A stretch of DNA of 64,000 nucleotides from Shewanella waksmanii ATCC BAA-643 (lineage in GTDB: Bacteria > Pseudomonadota > Gammaproteobacteria > Enterobacterales > Shewanellaceae): contig NZ_JAEH01000007.1 in the NCBI RefSeq assembly GCF_000518805.1, positions 62,001 through 126,000 on the forward strand. The letters are read 5' to 3'. The notes beneath the pieces are model-generated. The model was given only the letters and a program-made list of their open reading frames with translations. It was not told the origin of the DNA and ran no database searches. Both the position numbers and the translations under genes were made by a program. This document shows positions 9,440-18,547 of the stretch, piece after piece. Positions within the stretch are counted from its first letter, which is position 1, and each line of letters begins with the position of its first letter.

Positions 9440-10363
9440 ATGGCTAGCAAACTATTAGTATTGGCAATTTTACTCGGGGGTGTCTTAGCCAGTATCACCA
9501 GCAAAGCCGATCCTGTCACAGCAGTAAGAACCATAGCGCCACAATCAGAAAATGATGCATCCCATAGCTATTTTATAGGCTTGCTTGAATTGGCGCTTAG
9601 CCATTCGCAAGATAAATATGGCGAAGCGCAAGTTTTACTCAGTCCAGACACTTCGACTCAGGGTCGTTGGTTTCGTATGCTGCAAGGCAGTCGCTACCTT
9701 GATGTTATTTGGGCTGGCAGTGATGTGCAAAGAGAGCAAGACTATGCTGCTGTGCCAGTCGATCTGCTCGGTGGTATTCTTGGGGTAAGGGCGTTGATAA
9801 TTCGCAAGCAGGATAGACCCCAATTCCTCACTATCAACAAGCTTGCTGATTTAAAACAAATGGTCGCTTGTCATGGAAAGCATTGGCCCGATACCGAGAT
9901 TTTACGCCAAGCGGGTTTATCGGTAATGACCTCATCCAAATATGAAGCCAACTTTGTGATGCTTGAGCGTGAACGCTGCGATTACTTTCCCAGAGGCATA
10001 CATGAAGGCTACAGCGAGATTGCCCAATATCATGTGTTAAACGGGAATCGGTTAACGCTGTTTGATGATCTGCTTATTGTCTACCCGTTCAATATGTGGT
10101 TCTTTGTCGACAAGCAAAACACCAAGTTACTTGAACGCCTAACTTACGGGTTAACTGCTGCGAGGGACGATGGCAGTTTAGTGGCTTTTCTGCAACAACA
10201 TATGGTGACTGCCCACCTGTTTCCATTAAACAAATGGGCTGATAAGACGGTGATCTTTTTACCCAATGACCAAGTCGTCTCTACTGAAGATAAAAAGGCT
10301 TGGTGGCTTTTACAGCAAATGCCTTTTTATAGTCGTGGTTATAGTAATGGGCTAAACAAGTAA
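9440..10363 (+). CDS. Periplasmic solute-binding-like protein, orphan
   Basis: This 307-aa protein has a signal peptide (KLLVLAILLGGVLASITSKA) with likely cleavage near residue 23. The mature part resembles the two-lobed periplasmic binding proteins used for amino-acid-type solutes, with RWFRMLQGSRYLDVIWAGSD followed by a hinge-like crossover. Resemblance is weak and I do not assign a ligand. No permease or ATPase gene is adjacent; such lone proteins in this lineage may serve sensors or unlinked transporters. The 3' end overlaps the convergent cls gene by 25 bp. The ATG at 9440 is directly followed by the signal peptide. Confidence 0.7.
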   Translation: MASKLLVLAILLGGVLASITSKADPVTAVRTIAPQSENDASHSYFIGLLELALSHSQDKYGEAQVLLSPDTSTQGRWFRMLQGSRYLDVIWAGSDVQREQDYAAVPVDLLGGILGVRALIIRKQDRPQFLTINKLADLKQMVACHGKHWPDTEILRQAGLSVMTSSKYEANFVMLERERCDYFPRGIHEGYSEIAQYHVLNGNRLTLFDDLLIVYPFNMWFFVDKQNTKLLERLTYGLTAARDDGSLVAFLQQHMVTAHLFPLNKWADKTVIFLPNDQVVSTEDKKAWWLLQQMPFYSRGYSNGLNK

Positions 10364-11793
10364 AACACTTGCTCAATTACACGTTTATAGTAGGGGCGAC
10401 GTTGCCAGCGCTGGTAATCTAGTTTTTCAGAGTCAGCCATATAACCCTGTTGTAATTCTATAAGCGATTGGGTAAATGCGCGCTCATCAACGGCTAAGGT
10501 CACTTCAAAATTAAGCCATAAACTGCGCATATCTACATTGACGGTTCCAATCAAACAATGACTATTGTCGACGACCACAGATTTGGTATGCAATAGGCCG
10601 CCTTTAAAGCGATAAATGTTAACCCCAGCTTTGAGTAAATCATTAAAGAATGACCTACTGGCCCATTTAACCATCGTTGAGTCATTATGCCTCGGGATGA
10701 TGATATTCACGTTCACACCACGATTGGCAGCGGCTATGAGTGCATTTTGTAAATTCTCGCTGGGTACAAAATATGGGGTGGTGATGACTATCGATTCAGT
10801 GGCTTGATAGATACTTTGCATCAACACTTGATGAATGATCTGCTCAGGCATGCCTGGGCCAGATGGGATAACTTGTAATTGATTATCACTTTGAGCAGCA
10901 GCGTCGCTTTGTACTTCAATGGCGGGAAGGGTGCGCTGATTGGTCTCAACCTCCCAACCCCAAGCATGGATACAGCTCATAACAGGAACGCTAGGTCCAA
11001 CAATACGTACCATGACATCGATCCATTGGCCAACGCCAGCGTTTTGTTTAAAGCACTTGGGGTCAACCATGTTCATAGAACCGGTATAGCCAATACGGTT
11101 ATCAATGATGACGATTTTACGGTGTAGTCGCAGATCTAGCCGGCGGAAAAACATTCTTAAAGGGCTGACTTTTAGCGCTTCAACCACTTCAATATGATGA
11201 CTGCGCATACTTTTGGGCCAGCTAGATTTAAAAAATTGTCGGCTACCTGCGCTATCTATCAATAGCTTTACCTTGACGCCTCGTTGCGACGCCTTAATCA
11301 AGGCGTTGGCTACATCATCAGCTAAACCGCCGGGATACCAAATATAGAACTCCATGAAGATATGAGATTGGGCATTGTCTATATCGTCGATGATCGCGCT
11401 AAGAATTTGCTCAGGCGTGGTTTTTAACGTCATCTGATTATCAGATAAGCTCGGTATACCGACATGAGTATCGCAATAAGCACTAATAGAGCGTGCATAG
11501 GAACTGAGTTTTTCGGGACGATGTTGTGGCAATTGGTAAAGCTGTGCAAACCATTGTTTATAGGGTTCATACATCTCTATCGCTCGCTTGGCTCTGGTTT
11601 TACCTAGGTTGAGCTCACCAAACATTAAATAGGCGATGACGCCGACAAAGGGCACAAAGTAGATAATAAGCATCCAGGCTAATGATACGCCAATATTTCT
11701 GCGCTTGCTGATCACACGGACGACTACGCCCGCAAGCACAAGCCAATAGAGCAATACACTCAAAAGCGTGAGGATCTGGTAAAAATTTTCCAT
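10339..11793 (-). CDS. cls: Cardiolipin synthase (ClsA-type)
   Basis: This 484-aa inner-membrane phospholipase-D-superfamily enzyme joins two phosphatidylglycerols to give cardiolipin and glycerol. Two N-terminal membrane segments are visible (LTLLSVLLYWLVLAGVVVRV and the hydrophobic stretch near IIYFVPFVGVIAYLMFGE). Two HKD motifs follow: HRKIVIIDNRIGYTGSMNM and HTKSVVVDNSHCLIGTVNVD. The length matches E. coli ClsA. It is a single-gene unit, convergent with the upstream solute-binding-like gene; the start at 11793 has no strong ribosome site. Confidence 0.93.
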   Translation of the reverse strand: MENFYQILTLLSVLLYWLVLAGVVVRVISKRRNIGVSLAWMLIIYFVPFVGVIAYLMFGELNLGKTRAKRAIEMYEPYKQWFAQLYQLPQHRPEKLSSYARSISAYCDTHVGIPSLSDNQMTLKTTPEQILSAIIDDIDNAQSHIFMEFYIWYPGGLADDVANALIKASQRGVKVKLLIDSAGSRQFFKSSWPKSMRSHHIEVVEALKVSPLRMFFRRLDLRLHRKIVIIDNRIGYTGSMNMVDPKCFKQNAGVGQWIDVMVRIVGPSVPVMSCIHAWGWEVETNQRTLPAIEVQSDAAAQSDNQLQVIPSGPGMPEQIIHQVLMQSIYQATESIVITTPYFVPSENLQNALIAAANRGVNVNIIIPRHNDSTMVKWASRSFFNDLLKAGVNIYRFKGGLLHTKSVVVDNSHCLIGTVNVDMRSLWLNFEVTLAVDERAFTQSLIELQQGYMADSEKLDYQRWQRRPYYKRVIEQVFYLFSPLL

Positions 11794-11907
11794 AGACGGA
11801 ATTAATTATCCAACTGAGATGGTTTGCAAAATGAGGTTGTCAGTAGTATACAGTAAAATTTATTCTACGGTTAAAAGCCGAAGTGATTCATTGACTGAGA
11901 TAGGCAT

Positions 11908-12756
11908 TTGAAAATCCGTAGCATTAAATTTGGCCTAGCGGCAGTGTTATTGAGCAGTGTTGCCATAGTCTGTTACCATCAAATTATTGCATCCTTCAAT
12001 GGAGACGCTGCTGTTATGAGTGTTGGCCAACAACCCCATTTTACCCACCATTGTATCTCTGAGTCAGGTTCAGAGGTGTTAGATGATGCTGGGGTGTTAT
12101 CAGTGGCGGTTTGGAATATCTACAAGCAACAAAAGCCCAATTGGCAGCAACAACTACATGCTTTGGCGACCAAAGATCTGGTCTTATTGCAAGAAGCTAA
12201 GTTAAATCAGGCTTTAAACCAGCAAATCGTTGAAGTAAACAAACATGCGGTAATGGCGAAAGGTTTCGCTATTCGCGGCGTCACGATGGGCGTGATGACG
12301 CTATCTAATAGTAAGGCGCAAGAAGCTTGTGCTTATCAGAGTACTGAGCCCTGGATTCGGTTTGCTAAATCTACCTTGGTGAGTCGCTATCCGTTATCGA
12401 ATGGTCAAACACTGTTAGTCGTTAATCTTCATGGAGTTAACTTTGATTGGCGCTTATCGAGTTACCAAGCGCAGTGGGGCTTGGTCGCTAAGCAACTACA
12501 AGTCCATTCGGGGCCTATAATTGTTGCTGGTGATTTTAATACTTGGCGGGCAGGGCGAATGGCTGTGGTCAGTGATTTCGCTGCACAATATGATTTGATT
12601 TCTGCCAAATTTCAACACGACTACCGCAGTCGTGTCCTTGGTCAACCATTGGATCATCTGTTCTACCGTGGGTTACAGCTAGTACAGGCTAGTGCAACCC
12701 CTTCAACCGCGTCAGATCATAACCCGATAACGGCTAAGTTCAATCTAGATAACTAA
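11908..12756 (+). CDS. Endonuclease/exonuclease/phosphatase-family protein, membrane-anchored or exported
   Basis: This 282-aa protein has an N-terminal hydrophobic stretch (FGLAAVLLSSVAIVCYHQIIA) that is either a signal anchor or signal peptide. The rest has the EEP fold motifs: VWNIYKQQ, LVLLQEAK, NLHGVNF, VAGDFNTW (metal-binding Asp and Asn) and SDHNPI at the end. The family cuts phosphodiester bonds in nucleic acids, lipids or inositol phosphates; the substrate here is unknown. The start used is TTG at 11908, with only a weak purine-rich site before it. The stop codon overlaps that of the convergent gene downstream. Confidence 0.8.
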   Translation: MKIRSIKFGLAAVLLSSVAIVCYHQIIASFNGDAAVMSVGQQPHFTHHCISESGSEVLDDAGVLSVAVWNIYKQQKPNWQQQLHALATKDLVLLQEAKLNQALNQQIVEVNKHAVMAKGFAIRGVTMGVMTLSNSKAQEACAYQSTEPWIRFAKSTLVSRYPLSNGQTLLVVNLHGVNFDWRLSSYQAQWGLVAKQLQVHSGPIIVAGDFNTWRAGRMAVVSDFAAQYDLISAKFQHDYRSRVLGQPLDHLFYRGLQLVQASATPSTASDHNPITAKFNLDN

Positions 12757-13514
12757 CTTTCGTTATTGTCTTGGCTAAAGCGACATTGCTGCGTAGCTTG
12801 ATTGAACTTACCTAAAAAGCTGGGATACTGATTCAAAAATCGCTTACCAAAATAGACCCCTAATGGCTTTTCGATATTGTCGACTTTTATGAAGGTATCG
12901 CTCTTTACTTCGGCATGATACAGGGCGTTGTTGAACAGAATTTCGTTTTCCATAATGGCATCAATACGACGGTTAACCAGTAATTTAACTAAGTCATCGA
13001 CATGATTAAATTTATGAATATTCTTAAAGCCATTATCTTGCAGCCAAAAAAGCGTATTTGAGTGTTTTCTGCTACCAAAAACGGCCTTAGTTTGTAACGT
13101 GTTGAGGTCGGTGGCCAGCGTGCTGTCTTTATGTAGGTAGAACGACCATTTCTGTTCAATGAAGGTATCGCTTAAAATGGCGTATTCATCTCTACCTGTA
13201 TGTTTTGATGCAGAGAAAAAGCCATCATAAGTCCCTAGGGCTGTGCCCGACTGGGCTCTTCCCCAAGGCACAAATTCAACACGGTAATCCTGTTTAATAG
13301 AAGTCATGACACATTCAAGTGCTTCTATGGCATAACCGTATTGCTTATCGCCATTTTCTATTTGATAGGGGGGCCAAGCCTGGGTGGCTATGGTAATGAC
13401 ATTAGGCATTGCGGGTGATGCCGCGTTGCTATAACAGCTGATGAAACTGATGCTTGATAACAGCGCAATTTTGCAAAGCGAATAACGAGACTTCAAATGG
13501 TTTCTCCAATACAT
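12753..13514 (-). CDS. Periplasmic solute-binding protein, family 3-like
   Basis: This 253-aa protein has an N-terminal signal peptide (KIALLSSISFISCYSNAA) and then ITIATQAWPPYQIE, the typical opening of family 3 amino-acid-type binding proteins. Later features such as VPWGRAQSGTALGTYDG and a two-lobe layout agree. No transporter subunits are adjacent, so the partner is unknown. Its stop codon interlocks with that of the convergent EEP-family gene (12753-12756). Confidence 0.75.
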   Translation of the reverse strand: MYWRNHLKSRYSLCKIALLSSISFISCYSNAASPAMPNVITIATQAWPPYQIENGDKQYGYAIEALECVMTSIKQDYRVEFVPWGRAQSGTALGTYDGFFSASKHTGRDEYAILSDTFIEQKWSFYLHKDSTLATDLNTLQTKAVFGSRKHSNTLFWLQDNGFKNIHKFNHVDDLVKLLVNRRIDAIMENEILFNNALYHAEVKSDTFIKVDNIEKPLGVYFGKRFLNQYPSFLGKFNQATQQCRFSQDNNES

Positions 13515-13710
13515 GGGGCGACCTAATGTAGATATTTTTTATTGTTATTTGTCTATAATGCCGCGTTCAAAGTAGTTTGCAACAAAATGTTAACGTTAAG
13601 TATATGGCAAAGCCTAAAAACGACATAAGATCTATAGTTTTAATTATTTTTTTGCACTTAAAAACATCCACATGCATGATGGTTGCACTAAAGGCCATGG
13701 TTAAAGTCTC

Positions 13711-15618
13711 ATGTTAAAGCAACTATTAGAAAATGCGTTCGGCTTCTCACATTTTAAACCCGGGCAACAAGCTGTTGTTGAGTCAATTCTTGCCGGCCAT
13801 AGCGCCGCGGCGATTTTTCCAACAGGGTCTGGTAAATCACTTTGTTACCAGCTAAGCGCAGTACAGCTTCCCCACCTCACCATTGTGGTGTCGCCATTGC
13901 TAGCCTTAATGCAAGACCAACTCGCATTTCTTACGCAACACGGTATCGCGGCAACCAGCATAGACTCTTCGCAAAGTCGTGAGCAAATACAAGCGGTGAT
14001 GGCTGATATAAGGCAAGGTAAGATTAAAATCCTTATGGTGTCGGTTGAGCGCTTTAACAATGAGCGCTTTCGGCAGTTTATTAACGCCGTGCCAATCTCT
14101 TTGTTAGTGGTTGATGAGGCCCATTGTATTTCTGAATGGGGCCACAACTTCAGGCCTGATTATTTGAAGTTACCGGGCTATCAGCGAGAGTTGGCCATTG
14201 ATCAGGTGCTGCTATTAACCGCAACGGCCACTGCACAAGTCGCCGATGATATGCGTGCTAAGTTCAATATATTGCCGCAACATATCGTCCGTACCGGCTT
14301 TCACCGACCTAATCTGGCCCTGAATGTGCGAGGGGTGGCTACAAAAGATAAGTTTTCTCAGCTAACTCAGTGGTTACATAGTCGAAGCCAGAGTAGTGGC
14401 ATTATTTATGTGACCTTGCAGCAAAGTGCCGAAACATTAACTGAACAGCTTAAGCAAGCAGGTTTTTCTGCCTGTGCGTATCATGCGGGACTGGGCCACG
14501 AGGTACGCCAACAACTGCAACAACAATTTATGCAGGGTGAGATCCCGTTAATGGTGGCTACGATCGCGTTTGGTATGGGGATTGATAAAAGCGATATTCG
14601 TTTTGTGGTGCACTACGATTTACCCAAATCAATTGAGAACTACGCGCAAGAAGTGGGCAGAGCGGGTCGAGATGGGCAAGCGTCTGAATGTTTGGTGCTT
14701 GCCAATAAAGACAATTTGACTGTGTTAGAGAACTTTGTCTACGGCGATACCCCAGAAGCAAGCGCAATTGAGTCTGTGTTATCTCGTATCAGCCGGGCTC
14801 AAGGTCAATGGGAAACCATGCTCAACTCATTGTCTACAGAAACTAATATCAGACCTTTGGCACTAAAAACCTTACTTGTATACATAGAGCTAAAGGGCAT
14901 CATTCGCCCAGCTTATAGCTATTTTGCAGAGTATAAGTTTAAGTTTATTGCTGACAAAGGTGCGATTCTTAATCGTTTTGATCCCCAGCGCTCGGCATTT
15001 TTGGGGCAAGTTTTCGCAGCGGCAAAAAGCGCCCGTGTTTGGCATAGTATCGACTTGAAAGACATCGATAGTGACTATCGCCAACAACAACGAGGATTGA
15101 CAGCACTAAGCTATCTCGACGAGCAGAACTTAATCGAGTTGCAAAGTAAGCAGATGACACAAGTCTATGAAGTACTGACGCCTCTGTTTGACCTAGATAG
15201 TGTCACTAAACAACTTAGTGAGCAGTTTAGAGACAAAGAAGCGAGCGAAATTGCGCGCATTCATAATCTACTTAATTTACTACAAACTGACCAATGCTTA
15301 AGTGTTGCCTTAGCCAGTTACTTTGATGATCAACAAGAGATCGAACCCTGTGGCCAGTGCTCAGCTTGCATCTCAGGCGCCGCCCATATACCTGAAATTG
15401 ATACGCTATCACCTTTAGCGAGTGTAAATGTTGCTTCAATGGCCGCAGAACTCAAGGCTGGTTTAACTAAACACTATAGTGATGAACGGCTTGCACGCGC
15501 GCTTTGTGGTTTGCATATGCCGCTTTTTACCAAACTTAAACTGCGAAAAGTAAATGGCTTTGGCCAGCTTAGCGATTATCCCTATGCTGAGGTTCTGCAT
15601 AGGGTCAATACAATGTGA
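13711..15618 (+). CDS. RecQ-family ATP-dependent DNA helicase
   Basis: This 635-aa superfamily 2 helicase has Walker A in FPTGSGKSLCYQLS, the DEAH box in LLVVDEAHCISEWGHNFR, motif III LLTATAT, and motif VI in YAQEVGRAGRDGQ, with an upstream Q-like GFSHFKPGQQAVVESIL. A cysteine cluster (CGQCSACI) near residue 550 resembles the RecQ zinc site. It would unwind DNA 3' to 5' during repair and recombination. The C-terminus is not a recognisable HRDC domain, so it may be a second RecQ paralogue rather than canonical RecQ; I give no symbol. The ATG at 13711 fits the family N-terminus; its ribosome site is weak. Confidence 0.9.
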   Translation: MLKQLLENAFGFSHFKPGQQAVVESILAGHSAAAIFPTGSGKSLCYQLSAVQLPHLTIVVSPLLALMQDQLAFLTQHGIAATSIDSSQSREQIQAVMADIRQGKIKILMVSVERFNNERFRQFINAVPISLLVVDEAHCISEWGHNFRPDYLKLPGYQRELAIDQVLLLTATATAQVADDMRAKFNILPQHIVRTGFHRPNLALNVRGVATKDKFSQLTQWLHSRSQSSGIIYVTLQQSAETLTEQLKQAGFSACAYHAGLGHEVRQQLQQQFMQGEIPLMVATIAFGMGIDKSDIRFVVHYDLPKSIENYAQEVGRAGRDGQASECLVLANKDNLTVLENFVYGDTPEASAIESVLSRISRAQGQWETMLNSLSTETNIRPLALKTLLVYIELKGIIRPAYSYFAEYKFKFIADKGAILNRFDPQRSAFLGQVFAAAKSARVWHSIDLKDIDSDYRQQQRGLTALSYLDEQNLIELQSKQMTQVYEVLTPLFDLDSVTKQLSEQFRDKEASEIARIHNLLNLLQTDQCLSVALASYFDDQQEIEPCGQCSACISGAAHIPEIDTLSPLASVNVASMAAELKAGLTKHYSDERLARALCGLHMPLFTKLKLRKVNGFGQLSDYPYAEVLHRVNTM

Positions 15619-15784
15619 CATTTCCGTGTAGTTAGTATAAACCAAGCGGACTATTAATGGATTTGTAACAAGCTATGAATTGTCGCAATAGTTAGCTGAA
15701 TCTTTACTGAGAAAGTGGTTAACTTAGGTAGAGAGTAAGATGATAACAATATATAAGAACAACAACATATCACAGGATAGGATA

Positions 15785-17563
15785 ATGAAAAAAGCGCTAA
15801 TCGCACTGACCATTGCCAGTGCTCTGACAGGTCTCACTGCATGTACTTCACAACAGTCTTCATCGACCACGCAGCCTACCGCTGCTGAGCAAGTCGCTGT
15901 CGAAGGCTTTGCCGCCTTTTCTGAGCAATTTATTGAAGGGTTATGGCAACAGTCGCCAACTTGGGCTTTATACAGTGGCTATCATAAATATGATGGTATT
16001 TTACAGATTCCCAATGATACGGCGCGCAGTGCCTACTTAGCCTTTGTTACGGCAGAACTCAATAAGCTACAGTCGTTTGATAAATCGCAACTATCGCCAA
16101 ACGAACTGATCGACTATCGCTTGATTGAAAATCTGTTGCAACGTGGTGCTTGGGAGATTGAAGTCTTTAAATCTTGGCAATGGAACCCCAGCAGCTACAA
16201 CGTGTCGGGCGGTTTTGCACAAATCATTAATAAAGACTTTGCTCCACTAGATGAAAGGTTAAGATCCTTCCTAGCAAGAATGGAAAACGTACCGGCTTAC
16301 TACCTTGCTGCTCAAGCGAATATCAGTAATCCTACACTTGAACACACCCAGCTAGCTGTTATGCAAAATAAAGGCGCATTCAGCGTTTTTTCTGATGAAT
16401 TACTTGAAAAAGTGTCAAGATCAGGCTTAACAGATCAAGAAAAACAGTTGTTTAAACAAAGGTTCGAGCAATCAACCACGGCAATCAACCAGCATATAAG
16501 CTGGTTAGAAGATCTCGAATCTAAGTTAGTTAAATCTGGCGCTAAGAGTTTTAGAATTGGTGAAGAGTTGTATGAGCAAAAATTTGCCTTTGATATTCAA
16601 GCGGGAATGAGTGGCAAAGCGCTTTATGAAAAAGCCATGGATGACAAAGCTCGTGTGCAAGGTGAAATGGCGAAAATTACCGATAAGCTATGGAGCAAGT
16701 ATTTTGATACACCTCAGCCGAAGCAGAGTAATGTCGCTATAAAACAATTGATTGATCACTTAAGTGCCAAACATGTGCAACGTGATAATTTTGTTGCTGA
16801 GGTTCGAGCGCAAATCCCTGAGTTAGTCAAATTCGTCAATGACAAAGAACTCATTACCCTGGATCCCTCTAAGCCGCTGGTTGTAAGAGAAACACCGGAA
16901 TACATGCGCGGTTTTGCGGGTGCTTCTATCAGTGCACCTGGCCCTTATGAGAAAAGTAGCAACACTTATTATAATGTGACGCCGCTGGATGACATGAGTG
17001 ATGAACAAGCTGAAAGCTATCTTCGCGAATATAACCACTGGATACTGCAAGTGCTAAACATCCATGAAGCCATTCCAGGCCACTATACCCAACTGGTTTA
17101 CAGTAACGAATCTCCCAGCATGATAAAAAGCCTGTTTGGTAACGGTGCTATGGTTGAAGGCTGGGCGGTGTATACCGAGCGTATGATGCTGGAAGAGGGC
17201 TACGGCAACTTTGAGCCAGAAATGTGGTTGATGTACTACAAATGGAATTTACGTGTTATTGCCAATACCATTTTAGATTACAGTATCCAAGTTAAAGGCA
17301 TGACCGAAGCGGAGGCGATTGAGCTTATGACTCAAGAAGCGTTCCAGCAATAGGCGGAAGCTGAAGGTAAATGGCGCCGGGCAACACTGAGCCAAGTACA
17401 GTTAACTAGCTACTATTCTGGTTACCGTGAGATCTATGACTTTAGAGAAGAGCTCAAAGGTATGCAGGGTGAGGCTTTTAACTTAAAAGCGTTCCACGAG
17501 GAGTTCTTAAGTTATGGCAGTGCACCGGTAAAATATGTAAGAGAGCTGATGTTAACCCAATAA
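15785..17563 (+). pseudogene. DUF885 peptidase-like lipoprotein, interrupted by in-frame TAG
   Basis: The frame encodes a DUF885-family protein with a lipoprotein signal (MKKALIALTIASALTGLTAC, lipobox LTAC), so it would sit in the envelope. The metalloprotease-like motif HEAIPGHY near residue 435 and VEGWAVYTERMMLEEGYG are intact. Codon 523 (17351-17353) is TAG, yet the same frame continues for 69 sense codons with clear family sequence (AEAEGKWRRATLSQVQL, YYSGYREIYDFREELKG) to TAA at 17561. A single substitution, for example of GAG or CAG, explains this. The product would lack its last 70 residues. Start chosen at ATG 15785 (GGATAGGATA before it) rather than the upstream ATG at 15740. It may be a real nonsense mutation or a sequencing error. 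Confidence 0.88.
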
Positions 17564-17582
17564 CGAAACTTAGACTCTGTTT

Positions 17583-17610
17583 AAAAAGCCAGCACAAATG
17601 CTGGCTTTTT
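17583..17610 (+). terminator. Terminator after the DUF885 gene
   Basis: AAAAAGCCAGCA (17583-17594) pairs perfectly with TGCTGGCTTTTT (17599-17610) around CAAA. It lies 20 bp after the TAA at 17561, supporting 17563 as the original end of the DUF885 gene. Confidence 0.93.
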
Positions 17611-17695
17611 GTTTATTTGCTTAGAGTAAATGTTACTAAGATCGCAAATTTAGCAAAAACTACTAGCACCTGTCACACCTTTGATGTAACCTTAA

Positions 17696-17710
17696 TGATA
17701 ATCGTTCGCA
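17696..17710. promoter_or_regulatory. Candidate Fur box before the response regulator
   Basis: TGATAAT-C-GTTCGCA (17696-17710) sits within AATGATAATCGTTCGCATT and fits the 7-1-7 Fur box with a perfect left half and four of seven matches on the right. It ends 17 bp before the response-regulator ATG. The resemblance is seen directly; binding is inference. Confidence 0.55.
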
Positions 17711-17727
17711 TTCGTAGTAAGTGATAA

Positions 17728-18405
17728 ATGAGCCAAATATTATTAGTTGATGATGACCAAGTGTTTCGTGATCTTTTATGCCAGGCGTTAGAGCAACAGG
17801 GGCATGGAGTCACCTGTGCAGCCGATGGTATTGAAGCATTAACTTGTTTAAAGCACTTTCAACCAGATGTCATCCTACTCGATATTATGATGCCTAAGAT
17901 GGATGGTTTTGGCTTACTTAATAGTTGCGACAAATCGACACCCGTTATCGTGATTTCTGCCATAGATAACGAAGAAGAACGGATTAAAGGGTATGAACTA
18001 GGTGCGGATGATTTTGTCACCAAGCCTTTCAGTATAAAGGAGTTACTAGTCAGAATGGTTGCACTACAACGCCGTGTTGAAATTGCGCAAGCGCAAGGGG
18101 TAAATCAACAAGTCAATAGCGACATTAACTTTAACGATTTGGATTACTCAGTCCTGATTGACAGTCGTAAAGTCACTTTAACGCAGACCGAATACAAGTT
18201 ATTTAAATATCTGTTTGAACGTAAAGGTGAGGTCATTACTAAAGCTGAGTTGCAGCGGCGTGTATTGCAGAAAGAGCTGGGTAAATTTGACCGCAATCTT
18301 GATATGCACATCAGCAATACGCGAAGAAAGCTGGCGCAAATAGAATTACCTAAAACCTTGATTAATACTGTACGGGGCCAAGGATACAGCTACGCCGCCC
18401 TATAA
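17728..18405 (+). CDS. OmpR/PhoB-family response regulator, orphan
   Basis: This 225-aa protein has a receiver domain with acidic Asp8-Asp10, phosphoacceptor Asp52 (LLDIMMPKMDG), Ser77 and Lys99 (FVTKPF), followed by a winged-helix DNA-binding domain (about 130-225) with LTQTEYKLFKYLFERKGEVI and TVRGQGYSY. It would bind promoters when phosphorylated. No histidine kinase gene is adjacent, so its partner is unknown. It is a single-gene unit with its own terminator and a candidate Fur box just upstream, which suggests iron control. Confidence 0.93.
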   Translation: MSQILLVDDDQVFRDLLCQALEQQGHGVTCAADGIEALTCLKHFQPDVILLDIMMPKMDGFGLLNSCDKSTPVIVISAIDNEEERIKGYELGADDFVTKPFSIKELLVRMVALQRRVEIAQAQGVNQQVNSDINFNDLDYSVLIDSRKVTLTQTEYKLFKYLFERKGEVITKAELQRRVLQKELGKFDRNLDMHISNTRRKLAQIELPKTLINTVRGQGYSYAAL

Positions 18406-18420
18406 AAGTTTAACTTTGAT

Positions 18421-18450
18421 GAAAAAAGCCACTCTTGAGTGGCTTTTTTC
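18421..18450. terminator. Terminator after the response regulator
   Basis: GAAAAAAGCCACTC and GAGTGGCTTTTTTC form a perfect 14-bp stem with a two-base TT spacer. A and T tracts on both sides make it usable on either strand. Confidence 0.92.
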
Positions 18451-18547
18451 ATGTCATACATGGGTAAAACGTTAGGTTTAGGTTATTCTATGGCCTATCT
18501 CGCAGCCGCTTAGGCCCTGCACGAACAAATACAATTAAGGATAAGAT

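Noticed and set aside
13590-13599. TTAACGTTAA palindrome before the RecQ-family gene
   Set aside because: Ten bases of AT-rich symmetry are expected by chance in a gap of this kind; no known motif.
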